Part shown: in pieces, positions 1 to 12,576 of the stretch
Position numbering within the stretch: the stretch's first letter is position 1
Layout: the number at the start of each line of letters is the position of its first letter
DNA from: Porphyra umbilicalis
Lineage: Eukaryota > Rhodophyta > Bangiophyceae > Bangiales > Bangiaceae
Assembly: GCA_002049455.2 (NCBI GenBank)
Contig: KV918761.1
Span: forward strand, 806,001-870,000
DNA: 64,000 nt
Direction: 5' to 3'
Position numbers and translations under genes: made by a program
Notes under the pieces: model-generated
What the model saw: only the letters and a program-made list of their open reading frames with translations
Told to the model about the DNA's origin: nothing
Database searches by the model: none

Positions 1-810
1 TCGCGGCGGCCGGGGGGGGTTGTTATGGGCCCACCCACCGCCCGCTGGGGGGGTGTCGGCCCGTGCCCGCGGTCGACGCGGCCGCCGCCGACGGGGTTTG
101 TGGCACCCGCCGCCCGCGTCGGCGGTGGTGTGGGCGCCGGTCGGCGGGCGGCGGCGGGCGTCGCCGCCGTCGCCGCCCGCCGGTCCGTCTGGGCGGCCGG
201 TGCGGCGGCGGCACGGCGGCCGGTGGGTTGGGTGGGGGGGGGGGCCGCCGTCCGCCGGCGGCCGCGTGCCGGTGGCGCGGCCGCGGCGGTGGCGGCGACC
301 GCCGCCGCTGCGGCGGGTGGCGACGGCGACGGCGGGGAGGGTGCCGACGATGCGGACGCTGCCGCGGCGGCGGCGGCCGCTGCTGCTGCCGACGCCCATG
401 TGGACGGTCGCGCCACCGCCGGTGAGGCTGCCGACGGGCCCGCCAGCACTGCCAACGTTCCGTCTGGCGGGGGTGCGCCCCCCCCCCCCCAACCGGCGGC
501 CGCTCCGCCGCCGAAACGGACGCCCTCCCCCGCATCATCCCCGTGGCGGCGCCCCCCCCCCCCCCGCCGCCGCCGACGGCGCCAACACCCACGACGACGA
601 CGACGGCGACGCCCTCCCCGATCAGTGGTCGCAGCGCGCGGCGGCGGCCGCCGACCCCACCGCCGCCGTCGACATTACCGTTGCCGCGGCGGTGCCGGCG
701 GGCGCGCGGGCGCGCCTCTGCCTGGAAGCGCACCACCAGGTGTTTGTGCGCGCCGAAATGACGCGCGCGTTTGAGGCGGCCGTCGGCCGCCACATTGCGT
801 CGCGGGCGGT

Positions 811-864
<54 letters not shown>

Positions 865-1722
865 GAGCGGGGCGGGCGCCGGCGCCTCGGCGGCCCCGTT
901 TTGGGTGCTGCGCCTCACCGCCAACCCGACGTGGGGCAACAATGCGGGGCGCGTGCCGGCGCCGCCGCGGTACGTTGTGCGGCAGGCGGTGGCGGCGGCG
1001 GCGGCGGCGGCCGACGGCGGCGGCGGCGGCAGCGACGGCGGCGGCGGCGGCGGCGACGGCGGCGACGGCGGCGTGGCCGCCACCGCCCGCTGGTTGGCGG
1101 GCGTCGCGCGCCTCGGCGCGGGCGTGGCGGGCGCGCACCCCGCCTACCCCGTCGAGTACGCGGTCGTTGGCGCGTTTGGGGATGTGGGGTTGGCGAGTGC
1201 GGCGGCGGCGGCGGCGTTTGACGGGGGGGGGGGCGGCTACGTTGCGTGCGATTACGTGAATGCCAACTGGGCCAAGCGGGGGGCCATCGACGCCCTCCGG
1301 GGGGTGCTCCTCGCCTACGCGCGGCGGAGCGTCGGGTGCACGCCGGGGGGGGGGGCGACGACCCGCCGGGGGGCGACGCCGACGCCCTGTGCCGCGTCGA
1401 CGAGTTTGATCCGGTCGCCGTCGGCGGCGCGCGCCCGGTGGCCGCCGACGGCGGCGGCGGGGCGGGCGACGGCGGCAGCGGCGGCGGCGACGGCAGCGGC
1501 GGCAGCGGCGGCGGCGACGGCGGCGGCCCCGCGGTCGCCTTTTTCGTCCTCCAGTCGGTCACGTCGCCCTCCTTTTTCAAAACGATGGAGCTCCTCCCGT
1601 CCGTCGCCGCCCTCTGCGCGCACGAGGCGGGGGGGCGCGCCGCCTTTCGCGCCGCCGCCCGCCCGCACCTCGCCGCCGTGTCGATTATGCGGCAGTGTTA
1701 CACGTTTGTCGGGCGCGCCTAG
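1..1722 (+). CDS. Unidentified protein, 5' end probably outside the window, frame-broken
   Basis: I do not recognise this gene. Coding character jumps between frames: an acidic/Ala-rich stretch upstream of a C run near 548-560, then a continuous stretch to about 1,345 with segments such as EAHHQVFVRAEMTRAFEAAV, FWVLRLTANPTWGNN and CDYVNANWAKRGAIDALR, then after a run of ten G (1,347-1,356) another frame ending FFKTMELLPSVAALCAHEAG...CYTFVGRA and stop TAG at 1,720-1,722. The residue mix (W, F, M, C spread through an Ala/Gly background) argues that these segments are translated. A (GGC)n tract near 815-860 encodes poly-Gly. No ATG is convincing, so the start may lie left of the window. The stop codon's own G begins a 23-G run. 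The two frame changes fall at homopolymers, so mis-called run lengths are likelier than a pseudogene. Confidence 0.5.
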
Positions 1723-1986
1723 GGGGGGGGGGGGGGGGGGGGGGTGGCCCTAATGGCCGCCGTCGAGCCGCTCTGGGGGGACCCCGTTGCCGACGCGGCG
1801 TCGCCGGCGGCGTGCTTTTTACGTGGGCCCCCGCCCACGGGGGGGCCGGGGGGGCGTGGCGGCGCCGGCGTGCGCCGCCCGCCGTGCGGGTGTGGCTCCC
1901 CCCCCCCCCCCCCCCCCCCCCAAGTACGGCCCCCGCCTCCCACGTGCGGGCGTCCGCCCCCGCCCGTGCGCGGGCCGCCACCCGCC

Positions 1987-2322
1987 TCACCCCTCCTCCC
2001 CCCTAGACGCCCCACCCCGACGGCGCCCGCCCCCGCCGTCGGTGCGTCGGCCGCGCCCCCGCCCACCGTCGGGCCGCCGCCCCGCGCCGTCGTCAGACGG
2101 CGGCGGCGGCGAGCCGCCCTCCCCGTCCGTCGACATGTCCCCGTCGCCGTCGGCGCCCGCCGACGCGTGCCCCTCTTCCGTGTCGGTGGCGCCGCCGCCG
2201 GCCGCGGCGGCGGCGCCGCTGCCGCCGCCGCTGCTGCTGGCGGTCGCACCCGCGCCTGTCGACATGGCAGCGTCGCCGCCGCCGCCGCCGCTGCCGCTGC
2301 CGCTCCCCTTTTCATCACTGTG

Positions 2323-2363
<41 letters not shown>

Positions 2364-2895
2364 TGCCCGCTCCCATGGCGGTCCCCCCCCCCCCCCCCCC
2401 CCTCTTCCCCCGCGTCTCCTCCGCCGTCATCCCGTGCACGTCCCGCTCGTGTCTCCCCAAGTGGGAGCGGTACCCAAACGCGCGCCCGCACGCGGGCCAC
2501 CGACACGCAAACGGGCGGAGCGCCAAGTGCTTGAGCCGGTGGTGCAAGTTGAGGTGCCCCCGCGTGCGGCACCGCTGCCCACACACCCCACACGTAAACG
2601 GGCGCTGCTTGTCGTGCACGAGCGCCACGTGCTTCTTGAGGTGCCCGAGCGTGCCGTACCGCTTGGGGCACCGCCCGCACTTGTGCGGGCGCAACCGCAA
2701 GTGCACCGTATCCGTGTGCGTTTTGAGTTGGCAGTCGTAGAGGAAGGACGCGTCGCAGCCGGGGGCGGGGCACCGCACGAGCTTGGCGCCGTTGCCGTGG
2801 AGCTTGTTGTGGTGCCGCCGGAGGTTGGTTTTGGACGACAGCCGCTTGCCACAGACGCTGCACACGTATTGGCCTTCGCCGCGGGGGGTTGTGCG

Positions 2896-2951
<56 letters not shown>

Positions 2952-4821
2952 TGCCGCCGCCCGCGACAACGCCGGCGCTGCCGCCACTGCCGCCGCCCGC
3001 GGCAACGCCGCCGGGGGCGGTTGCAATGCCGCCAAACGCCGGGGAGGCCCCCCGCCCGGTCCCCCCAGACGTGAAGCTGCGGGAGCGGGACGAGGCGGCG
3101 GGGGAGCGCGGCGGGCGGCCAGTGTGGGTGGCGGGTGCGGCGGCGGCGGCGACGGCGGCGGCGCCCGCCGCGGTGGGGGGAGTGCCGAGCAGCAGCGGCA
3201 GGTGGGACGGACCGGGTGCAGCGGGCAGCAGCGGGGAGCTCTCCGCCCGCGCCGTGAGCGCGTGGGGGGGCGCCAGCACCGACGGGGGCGGCCACCCGCC
3301 CCCTGACGGGCGAGTGGCCGCCCCCGACGGGCGGTCGAGGGGCGACCACAACGAGCGGCTGGCGCCGCCACCGCTGCCGCCGCCGCTCGTGGTGTCGGGC
3401 GGCATGCCGCCGCTGCCGCCGCCGCCGTAGCGCGGCACACGGGGCGGCGACACGGGGCGGCCGAGGGCGGGGGTGGCGGCCGCCCCCCGCCCGCTGCCGG
3501 CGCCGTCTGTGTGGATGAGGGAGCCAATGGCCATGCGCTCGTCGCGCCCGCCGCCGGCGGGCGCCGACACGGTGCGGCTCGCCGGCGGCAGCGGCGGCAG
3601 GTGCAGCGGTGGCAGCCGCCCAAACGCGGGGGTGGGGGTCCCCCCCGCCGCCGGCCCCGCCCGCGGCCGCGGCACGTACTCGGCCGGCGGCGTCGTGGCG
3701 CCCGCCCACCCGCTGCCGTCGGTCCACGCGGCGGCGCCCGTTGGGGCGGCGGCCGCCCAGGCGCCCGCGGCGGCGGCTGCCGGTCGCCGCACGAGCGGCG
3801 GCAACGCGCCGAGGGGCGACGGCGCCGCCAGCGCCGGCGCTGCCGCCGCCGTCGTTCCGGCGGGCCGGTCAGGCCACCGGGGCGGCGGGCCAAGCGGCGG
3901 CTGCGGGTGCGGCGGGGGGCGCCACAGCGGCGGGGTGGGCAGGCGCGGCCGGTCGGCCGCGCGGGGCGGCAAGCCGAGCGGTCGTGGGGATGGGGAGCGG
4001 CCGGCGGGCGCCGCCGCACCCGCCGCCGTTGCCCGCAGCGGCGGGTAGTCGTAGCCCGCAGCCGGCGGCCGCGGCCGCGGCGCCCCTCCCCCCCGGGGAT
4101 CAATCAAGCTCCGCAGCGGCGGGGGGGGCGCCGGCGGCAGCGCAAAGTCGCCGTGGGGTTGTCCCCCCCGCCCGCCGCCGCCGCCGGCCGCGGCGGCCAC
4201 GTGGTCGGCCATACTCCGCTGGTGCCACGCGCGCGGCGGCGGTGGGCGGGGGGCGGTCGCCCCGGGGCCGCCGGCGGGGGGCGGGTGGCTCGGCAGCGGC
4301 AGGGGGGTGGGTGGGGGGGGCCCCTGCCACGCGTGTCGGGATGCGGGTGGCGGGGGGGGGGGGTGTTGTGGTGGGGGGGGTCGACGTTCGGCGGGCCACA
4401 GGCGCGGTGGGGGGGACGGCGCGTGGAGGGGGGGGGGCCCGACGTGGGGGGGGGGCGAGCGGCGCCCGGGGCGGCCGCGGGGCGGCGGGCGGTGGGGGGG
4501 ACCCGAGGGGGTCTGGCAGCAGCGGGACGGCGGGCCGCCCTGTGGGGTGCGCCCCGCCCCCCCGGGGCTCGGGCGCGTTCCGCCGCGCCGGCGGCGGGCC
4601 GGCCAGCGGCGGGAAGCACCGCGGCGGCGGTGCGGCGCCGCTCGGGCCGTCCCCCCCCCCCCCCCCTCTCCGCCGCCCGGGGGTTGGCCGGGCGGCGGCG
4701 AGGACGGTGGGCGGCGGGCGTCGGTGCCGCCGCCGTCGCCGTCGCCGCTGCCGCCGCCGCCACCCAGCCGGTCGTCCATGGGGTGGTAGAGCCCCCCCGG
4801 GTGCGTTGAGAGGATACTCAT
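1987..4821 (-). CDS. C2H2 zinc-finger protein with five tandem fingers
   Basis: Probable nuclear nucleic-acid-binding protein of about 944 residues. I chose the ATG at 4,821 (MSILSTHPGGLYHPMDDRLG); the same frame is open upstream to 5,043 but has no ATG there. Residues about 1-640 are Pro/Gly/Ala-rich low complexity. Five C2H2 fingers lie at about 648-797, beginning YVCSVCGKRL, VRCPAPGCDASF, HKCGRCPKRYG, FTCGVCGQRC and FACRWPACGRAF; each has the two Cys, the Leu and the two His of the fold, and fingers 2 and 5 use C-x4-C. The tail is Gly/Ser-rich with an acidic TDGEGG segment. Poly-Gly from a (GCC)n tract (about 2,897-2,950) sits just before finger 1. The fingers resemble TFIIIA-like families in spacing, but five fingers are too few to assign TFIIIA. 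Target and role are unknown. No intron is needed. Confidence 0.82.
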
Positions 4822-6925
4822 GTACGCGAACCGCCGTTTTTGGACCGACCGAGTTGACCGCCGGCGGGGCGCGGGCCCAAGGAGGGAGCCGGCCGTGCAC
4901 GCCGCCAGTGCCCGCGCCGACCCTGCCGGCCGCAGCCGCGGGTGGTGTCCCACCGACCGACGGCCGGGGGGAGACGCCGCGCCCGCGTCGACACGGGGAT
5001 GCGCCGGGCAGACGAGGCGAGTCGGACGGGGTGGACCGCCCACTGGCCGGCCGGCGGGCCCGCGCGTTGTGGCGCAGACGCGGCGGCGGTGGCGGCGGGG
5101 TCGGCGGCGCGGGACGCGCGGCGGGCCCGGTCTGCGGGGCGCGGGGGCGGCGGTCGACCAAACGCGGGCGTGCCCGTGTGCGTCGCGCCGCCCACTCAGC
5201 CGCCAGCACTGGGCCTCATGGGCGTGACGTCAGGCGCGCCCCGCCGTTGCAGTCAGGGCAGTGGGGCAGCTGGGCGCGCCCGACCGACCGGTCGCCGCGC
5301 GGCCGGCTGCCCCGCGTCGGCCACGCGCGCCACGCAGTGTCGCAACCACACACGCGGTACAGTGGTGCCGTCGAGGAGGCGGGGGCGTGCCGCGCGCAAG
5401 CGCCGCGGCAGCACGGACGGGGGGTGGGGCGGCGGCGGCGGGCGGCACGGAATATCCGGTGGGGGGGCGACGGCGGTGGACGCGGCGGCGCCGAGCCGCG
5501 GTCGCGCGGCCGCGCGTCGGCCCCCACCGCCGGCCGGGGGGTCGCCGTCGAGGCGCGAGGTCCGCCCCCGCCAGACCCCGACGCAGGTGCGGAGCGACGC
5601 CGTCCGTGCTCCCCCCCCCTTGCTGTCCGACGCGGGCGGCCCCGTTGCTTGCCGCGGTGGCACCATCGGTGGGGGGCGGGCAGACGGGTCCGGCGCGCGC
5701 CGTCGGGGGTGACAGTCGGACGCGGGAAAAGTCGGGTTGCTCCCCGCGTGGGGGGGGGGGGGGGGGGGCTGGAGGGAGGGAGCCCCGCCTGCGCGCGCGG
5801 CGGTGGCAAACAGCGCGTTGCGGGTGCAAAGCACCGGGGCAAGCGGCGGCCGGGCCGCCACCGCGGGCGACCGGTGGCGCGGCGGGCCCGGGCGATCGCG
5901 CAGCGGCCCCCCGTGGCGACAGCCGACCCGCAGGCGGCGCGCACCGGGCACGCACGCGGGCGCCCGGGGTTTGGACAGGCGTTGGCCGTCGGCGGGTGCG
6001 CGGGGGGGTGCCGGGAGGAGGGGACACCGCGGCCACCGGCGCACCCCCTGCCGATGGATTTGGGCGACGCCGACCGCGCGGGATGCTTCATTCTCGCCGC
6101 GCGAGGTCGGCGGCGCGGAGCGCATGGCACCCCTGTGGCGCGTACGTAGCTACCCGGTGGCGCGAGGCGGCGGCGGCGCCCGCCTTGCATCGGCCGGGAC
6201 CGCCTTGTCACGGGCCCGGCCGGGTCCCGACCCGGCCGGCCGACGTCTGCCAGCCTGGGTCGCCCGCGAGGCGCCGCGGCAGAGCCCCACCGGCTGACTG
6301 GCTGTGGGGGGGGCCGCCGCCAAGCCGCCGCACGCGCTGGTGGCGTCGTGGCCTGCCGATCGGGCGCGGCTGCAACCGCCGTCCCGCGCCACAAAAGGGG
6401 CCCGTCGGATTGGCGTTTCCGAGGCACATGGTGGGGGCGGCGGCGGAGGCGCGCCGCGCCCCGCCCGATGTGCTGCCAGACACTGCCCCAGTGGACACTG
6501 CGGGTGGCAGTGTGAGACAGGTGACCGTGCTCTGGTCAGAGACAGCTGACGTGACGCGCAGTGGCCCGCCGCACCGCGTGTGCCGTGAGGGGCGCGCGTC
6601 GGCCGTCGCGGGGCATCCCGACCCCAAATCCGCGGCGGACACCCTCCACGGCAGACACGGGTGTGACAGCGGCACCGAGTCACACAGCACGCACTCGGGT
6701 GGATCCCCTGTCATGCGCCTGCGAGATGAGCGGGGGAATGAGGGGCGATGGGCCAACCGCCTGGCGCCGCCGCCCGCCCCGCCCACCGCGAGCCGCTCCC
6801 CCCCCGGCGCGATCCCGCCCGATCGGTGGGGCTCTACGTGGCGCGCGTGCCGGTCTGCGGCGCAGTGACGTTGGGCGTCCCAGCGCGTTGGGGCGGGCGA
6901 CCACCGGCCCACAGCCGGCATACAC
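4822..6925. other. GC-rich intergenic stretch
   Basis: Several long open frames occur on both strands (for example minus 5,216-6,427), but they are the overlapping frames expected in very GC-rich DNA. None shows a recognisable domain or consistent hydrophobic patterning. I see no supported gene. The segment probably holds the promoter of the zinc-finger gene. Confidence 0.5.
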
Positions 6926-8670
6926 CGTCAGCTTTGACTAAGTTTCCCAACGGAGCCCAACGGTTCTTCAACGGACGGCCCGTTGAAGACAACCTCCAAC
7001 TAAACGCGAAACCGTTGGGCTCCGTTGAAGCTCAACGGAGCTCAACGGAGCCTTAACGAACGCCATTTCCGTTAAGCGTTTCCAGCCCATGGGGGGGGGT
7101 GCGCTCGCGATGGTCACATGTCGCATACGATAGACTCATGATGGTCACATGTCGAGCACAATAGAGACGCGGTAAGGCCGCGTTAAGGACCGGATTGGTG
7201 CATTAAAGTAGGTCTGACGGTAGCTAAGGACTCAAGGCGATTGCAATGAGAGATCGTGGCAATGGTATGTGGCGTGTCCTTCGAGCGCAGGCCCACCCGA
7301 AGACACAGTGGGAAGCGTAGCAGCAGGCCCAATAGCTCCTCGCACGGCTCTCTGATGAGCCATGTGTCCAAGCTGGGAGGGGGGAGCTCGTGTGTGCCGA
7401 GCAATCCACGAGACTTCGGGCCACTAGTGGCTGCAGCAAGACACTGGGGCATGCTGACGGGGACAGATGGTGCTCGGATTATCCTACGGGGCGCACTTCG
7501 GCTGGCAAGAAGAGTGGAAGGGACGGCGGACACCGGCATAGTTTTTCTCCACTGGGTCAAAGGAGCACAGTGTCTACAGTTTGGCAATAGCAATAGAGCA
7601 GGAGACCGACGAAAATCAAACGTCCCATGGATAAGAGTCGTTCCAAAAGTAATGCAATGCTGGACGCTCAGCGAGCGGGCTGTCCAGCGCGGCAGGGGAA
7701 GCCCCAAGGTCCTTGCGCTCCGTCAGATCTGCGAGTTCAGGCACGACATGGATCACGCGCCGGACGCGGGCTAACGGCACCACCCGCAGTGCGCAGTCCG
7801 TCTCGATGTCATGCTTGTGCTGGCGGTGGTCGCAATGTTGGCGTCGACGGCAACCAAGCCAATGAGAGGCCCGTACACGTAGCCGGCGAGGCGGGTGAAA
7901 AGAGCGCTGCCGGTGCCGGCGCCGCCGAGGCGGCGACGGTGGCAAGCGCGTCGGCTGTGGACGCCTTCATTGACGGGGATGCGGCGGTCGCAGCGGCTGC
8001 CTTCTTGTCCCCTTCCCATACAGAATACCTTTCCTCCACAGCAGTCGCACGCATCTCTTCGTTCGCTACTTTCGACATCTTCTGCTTCCACTTCAAGCTT
8101 GGTTGAACAGTTCATGACACACAGAAAGTGTCGTTGTACATATCAGCATGTCCACCAGCCTGTACCGGTTCAGGCCAGCCTCAAATAACGCAGCATCACG
8201 GCCTGTAGCGCGGGTCAGCACGAAGCGGCGTAGCTGCAGACAACACGCACAGAACCACGGTGTGCGTCCACCCCCCGAGCCCGCGCGCCCTGTGCACTCA
8301 GGACGGGCGTGTTGACTGGTTGGCTGCCAAAATTAAATACCAAGTAAGTGCGGCCGACACTGCACCTAACTGCAGAACCACAGTCCACAACATGAGCTCA
8401 AGTCGGGTAGTTGGCGACGTGCTTCCCGCCGGCGGCGTCTGTGTGGCCAGGAAGCTCTGTCCTTGCACACGATCGCGTCAGACTCACGCTCTCGGCTCCG
8501 TTGGGGCAATGCCCAACGGTTCCCCAACGCTCTTCAACGGAGGAAAGGGCTTCAACGAACGCCCCACAGCGCCCAAAAACGCACAACTAAACGCAGACGC
8601 GTTGAAGCCCAACCTCCAACGGTTCCCCAACGGAAATGGCATCCGTTGGGCAACTTAGTCAAAGCTGACG
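6926..8670. mobile_element. TIR element with CCAACGG-type subterminal repeats
   Basis: The two ends are inverted copies of CGTCAGCTTTGACTAAGTT followed by CCCAACGGA (left 6,926-6,954; right 8,642-8,670). Inside each end are many copies of the short motif CCAACGG or its complement (6,946-7,070 and 8,500-8,650), the arrangement usual for transposase-binding subterminal repeats. The flanks do not show a clear target duplication. No complete transposase is visible; the interior (7,183-8,115) has short open frames on the minus strand, one beginning MKWKQKMSKVANEEM, without a recognisable domain. Probably a non-autonomous DNA transposon of about 1.75 kb. Confidence 0.7.
7109..7154. repeat. Two-copy short direct repeat
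   Basis: GATGGTCACATGTCG occurs at 7,109-7,123 and again at 7,140-7,154, 31 bases apart, inside the TIR element. It may be part of the element's internal binding-site array. Confidence 0.6.
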
Positions 8671-11600
8671 ACCGACGCCCTCGGGTGAGGATGAGTCGGC
8701 GGGGGCGGTGGGGTCAGCCGCTTCGCAGCTGGCCACGGCCGACGACCCGGCAGGGGCGGTCCGCAGGGCCTGACACCGCCGCGGGACCGCGGGGCCGTGG
8801 TGGACGGCCCGCCCCGGCGCACGCCAAACGGGGGGCGACTGGGCGAGCGACAGGCGGCCCCGCACCACCGCGGGGGCCCCGCCGCGGAGGTGGAGGAGCC
8901 GGCCGACGCTATGGCAGCGTCCCGCGTGCCCGCCACGCGCGCGATGTGGGGTGTGGCGTACGGCCACCGCGTCGGGCGGGGGCACGCGGAGCTCCACGGG
9001 GCGCGCTCGCCGCGGCGTGGCACCAGCGTAAGTCGGTGGGGGGTGGGTGCCCTTTTCATTTGGTGCCTGGATTTTTTCTGGTTGTCCCCTTGTCAGTAGG
9101 TTGGTTCATAAACTCCGGTTCTCCGCTCATCCGCTCGGTCAGTCCAACCCCTTGATCTCGAAGTTCCACGTGAAGCTTCCACAGTTTAACTGATTTGACG
9201 GACGATCCCAGTCGAGAGCACGGATTCTTGCAACGGCATTCGGGCAGGACGTGCATCAGCAATTTACAATGTAGCTATATTTCTACGACCTTCTGGTATC
9301 TAAATTGTCCGTCTGGATCACTGCTGTGTATACAAGTGCGCAATGACTGTAGTGTGTTGATCTCTTTCAGATGTCGCGTGGCTGAGAGTGCCGCGACAGG
9401 ACTGTACATCTTACTGACGCGGCGTCCCGCGTGAACCAAACCCCTCGTACACATTGGCTCTGCACAAGTGAACGCAAGCCATCACGCTCCATCAGCAAAC
9501 ATGGAAAGGCACGCGAGACGACCTGCAGGCATGCATGGCTCAGAAGGGCTACGTTGCCCGACCATCGCCAGGCACTCGACGAGCTTGACAAAGCTCACAA
9601 TCAGTTAAGCAAGCCTGGTGGCAGCGCTCCTGCTCAAGAAGCGTAGTGCCATGGCTTCTCGTAGTGGCCAGTGGTTTATCATCGCTGCCCCGTGTAGACG
9701 ACTTATCAGCCGACTTGATGACGTAAATAGGCGTGAAGACCAGCTGGCAAATGGCATGTTACTAAGTATGATCCTGAACTGTAGATCAGCTTTATCCAAA
9801 ATACAGTTCTATTCTTGAACGGTCGTGAAGCCTTCGGTCAGACTTCGACGAGAAGCCCTCGTGCCGGACAAATGCGCATTCCGCCGATTTCCAGGTCCAG
9901 GTGCCAGGTTCAGGTCCTGCACAACCTGCATTTTTACAACCCCCTAGTGGAGCCTACGACCCGGGTGGCTTGGCAGGGCAAGCCCGAAGTTCCCCACGCC
10001 GTGCACCGGTTGACGGCTGGGGGAGGGCCAAAGCATGCCGACGTGGCTCCCGCAGAGGCGCGGGCGGTGGGGCTTCGTCAACCCGCCGCCGAGCATAAGT
10101 GCGCTGTGGGGCCCCCCGCGCGCGGCAGCACCGGTGGCTGACGGCTCGGCGCAGTGAGCGGCGGGTGCGGACAGGCGCGCGGCTCCCAAGGCACTGGAGG
10201 ACAACACGCCGCCGCCGCGACAGGTCTTGACGAGGCAGGGGTGGCCACGGGCGCAGGGCATAAGCCCTGGTTGCCAAGCGCATCCTGCTGGAGGCCGTGG
10301 CGGTCGTTTGGAAGAACGAGGCGTGCCGCCCTGTGTGGGGTGAGGGGGGGCACGCACCGCAAAGCTACGAGCGCCACACGGCGGGCCATCAAGGCGCACA
10401 CGCTGCGGCAGGGGGCGCCCCCACCTGTGGCCAGTACGATTGCGTGCGCCGTCTGCCGGGCGCGGCGGTCGGTTGACGGGCGCAGGGGTGCCGTCATTGC
10501 GGAGCCGCTCGCACGGGGCGGCTTGATGCCAGTGTGTGACAGGCCAGCTCCCCATGCCTTGGGGTCGTTATCCAAGTATGAGGGTTCATCTCTGACGAGT
10601 CCAGTATTCGAAAATGGGTGCAACTCGCATCATGTGGGTTAACCCGACAGAAATTCGACAGGATAGCCATTGAGGCGTCCCATGACGGTCAAGGGCGGCC
10701 CTCGCGCCGGCCGCACGAAGCGTTGGACTGACGGCCTGTCCAACGGCGGCTGCGGGCCAGCCGTCGCCCCTCCGCCCCGCCTCCCCCGCGTGCGACAAAC
10801 GCCCGGCGTGAGGTGGGCATTCTGCGGTGACGTCGCGCCGCGTCGGTGGCGGACGGCTGCTGGCGGGTCGACAGCACGCGTCGGGCGCGGCTCAGCGAGC
10901 GCGGGTATGGCGGGCGTATGGGCGTGCTGGCACGGGCGGGCCAGGCTGGGGCCCGCCCGTGGCGGCGCTGACGCTGCGCTGGCTGTAGAAAATCCACACT
11001 GTGGCCGGCACTTCCCGCTCACCCACCCCGTCCTCGTCACCAAACGCCCGGACCGCCACTCACCACGGGAGTTTAGACGCCCCGCCCACCACCGCCTGAC
11101 GCCAGCCCTCACGTCCTTCCGACTGTTAGCCCTCACGCCGTCCCTACCACCAGCTCCACCACGAACCTTTCAAGACCTGGTCAGCCCCCCCGCTGCTTCT
11201 GTTGGCTTCACCTGCCTTACCCCCTCTTCCCGGCACGTTGCTGCTGACGCCGACGGCCAGCGCTGGACGCAACGGCCCCGTCCCCTCGGCCCGGGGCAGG
11301 TTTCTCCTGGCATCTCCCCCACGGACGCTGACGTGGTCCGTGCGCCATGACGTCGTTTGTCCTCCCCCCCGCTGGCATCACGATCAGCCGCGCTGCAGCG
11401 TGGCCTGCCTTCCTTCCAAGCCCACCGGCGGGGCTCGGCCGCGCCCGCCCGTCGCTGCCGCCGCCGCGCGCCGCCGACGCCAGCGTCTCCCGGACGCAGC
11501 CAGTGGCGACCGCTGGTGCGGGGGCGGGAAGAAGCCCCGCGTCGTCAGATATGCCGCTGAGCGCGGCAGCGTCCGGGACGATGCAGACGGCGACGGCGGG

Positions 11601-11733
11601 GCGGTGGGTGTAGGTCGACGGCTGCGGCGCCGTCTGCCGCGACGCCGTGTGCCGCGGCGCGGCGGGGGGGGAGGGGGCGACGACCGTGTGGCGGGCGGCC
11701 GAGACGCGAGCGAGTGGTGGAGCGGGTCAGGTA
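8671..11733. other. Gene-free stretch
   Basis: About 3 kb of mixed composition between two transposable elements. Open frames are short or overlap on both strands without domain signals. I see no gene, RNA or repeat that I can support here. Confidence 0.45.
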
Positions 11734-12178
11734 TTGCTGATCCCCCAATTCTGTCCTCATCGATCAGGAACGGTTCCTGGACGTACGGTTCTTGTAGAAC
11801 TGGCCAGCCATTGGTCAAAAGTACTTGCAAACAGCTACTAAGCAAACATCTGAGACGTTCTATTGGCTCTCCAACGGCCAGTTCCGTGGAGATTCAAGAT
11901 TCTTGTTTTTCTTGAGATTTTCTTCCGTTTCAGTCCGTGTCAGAGGGGCAACGGGCCCGCAATCGTTGCGATATCGGGATTTTCTGGGAGATACGCAGAA
12001 AAATGCAGAAAAACGAAGGCGTCGAATGCGCGATCGGGGGCCGTACGGGCACATTCTGTAAAGATCGGGCCCTATGTGCACTGCTGTCCGACTGATCGAC
12101 CAATCGCATGTCTCCATTCCTTGCTGTTCCACTACATACCGTTCCGGGGCGATGAGGACAGAATTGGGGGATCAGCAA
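11734..12178. mobile_element. MITE with 29-bp TIRs and TA target duplication
   Basis: The left end reads TTGCTGATCCCCCAATTCTG and continues to 11,762; the right end (12,150-12,178) is its exact reverse complement. Each end is bordered by TA, the duplication typical of Tc1/mariner-type insertion. The 445-bp interior has no transposase frame, so it is non-autonomous. Its terminal sequence shares a consensus with the shorter element at 24,070-24,241. Confidence 0.85.
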
Positions 12179-12260
12179 TATAAAGCGAGCGATCTGCGTT
12201 AGATCATGCGCCGAGGCGGGTTGTGGGTACCTCGCAATGAATATAGTAAAGCATCAATTC

Positions 12261-12408
12261 TGTGAATTCGCACTGTAAGGTCTGTAATCCATGGACGGCA
12301 CACCGCCGACGGTGGGGTGGGCCGCAGTGTGGTCGATAGCAGTCGGGACGGCGGTGGTCCGGGGTGGCCGGCCGTGCCCGACAGGAAGATACAGCATTTA
12401 TTCTCACA
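12261..12408 (+). repeat. 5' LTR of the Copia element
   Basis: 148 bp, starts TGTGAATTCG and ends TTTATTCTCACA. It is followed at once by TGGTAGCTCCCT, a TGG-starting sequence in the place of the primer-binding site. Confidence 0.92.
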
Positions 12409-12576
12409 TGGTAGCTCCCTCTGGTTGCTCTTCTTCCTCGGGCGGTCTGCTGGGCGCAGGCCGTATTGGGCACCTTGGGGTGCCCGGACCGCGCTTGGTG
12501 CTCGGTAGCTTCTCTCCTGCTTCCCTCCTTCCCCCCCTCTCCCCGTTCCTTCTCCCTCCTCCCCCTCCCTGGCGCC

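Noticed and set aside
5216..6427. 403-codon minus-strand frame
   Set aside because: Arg/Pro/Ala composition only, no domain, and other frames over the same DNA are equally long.
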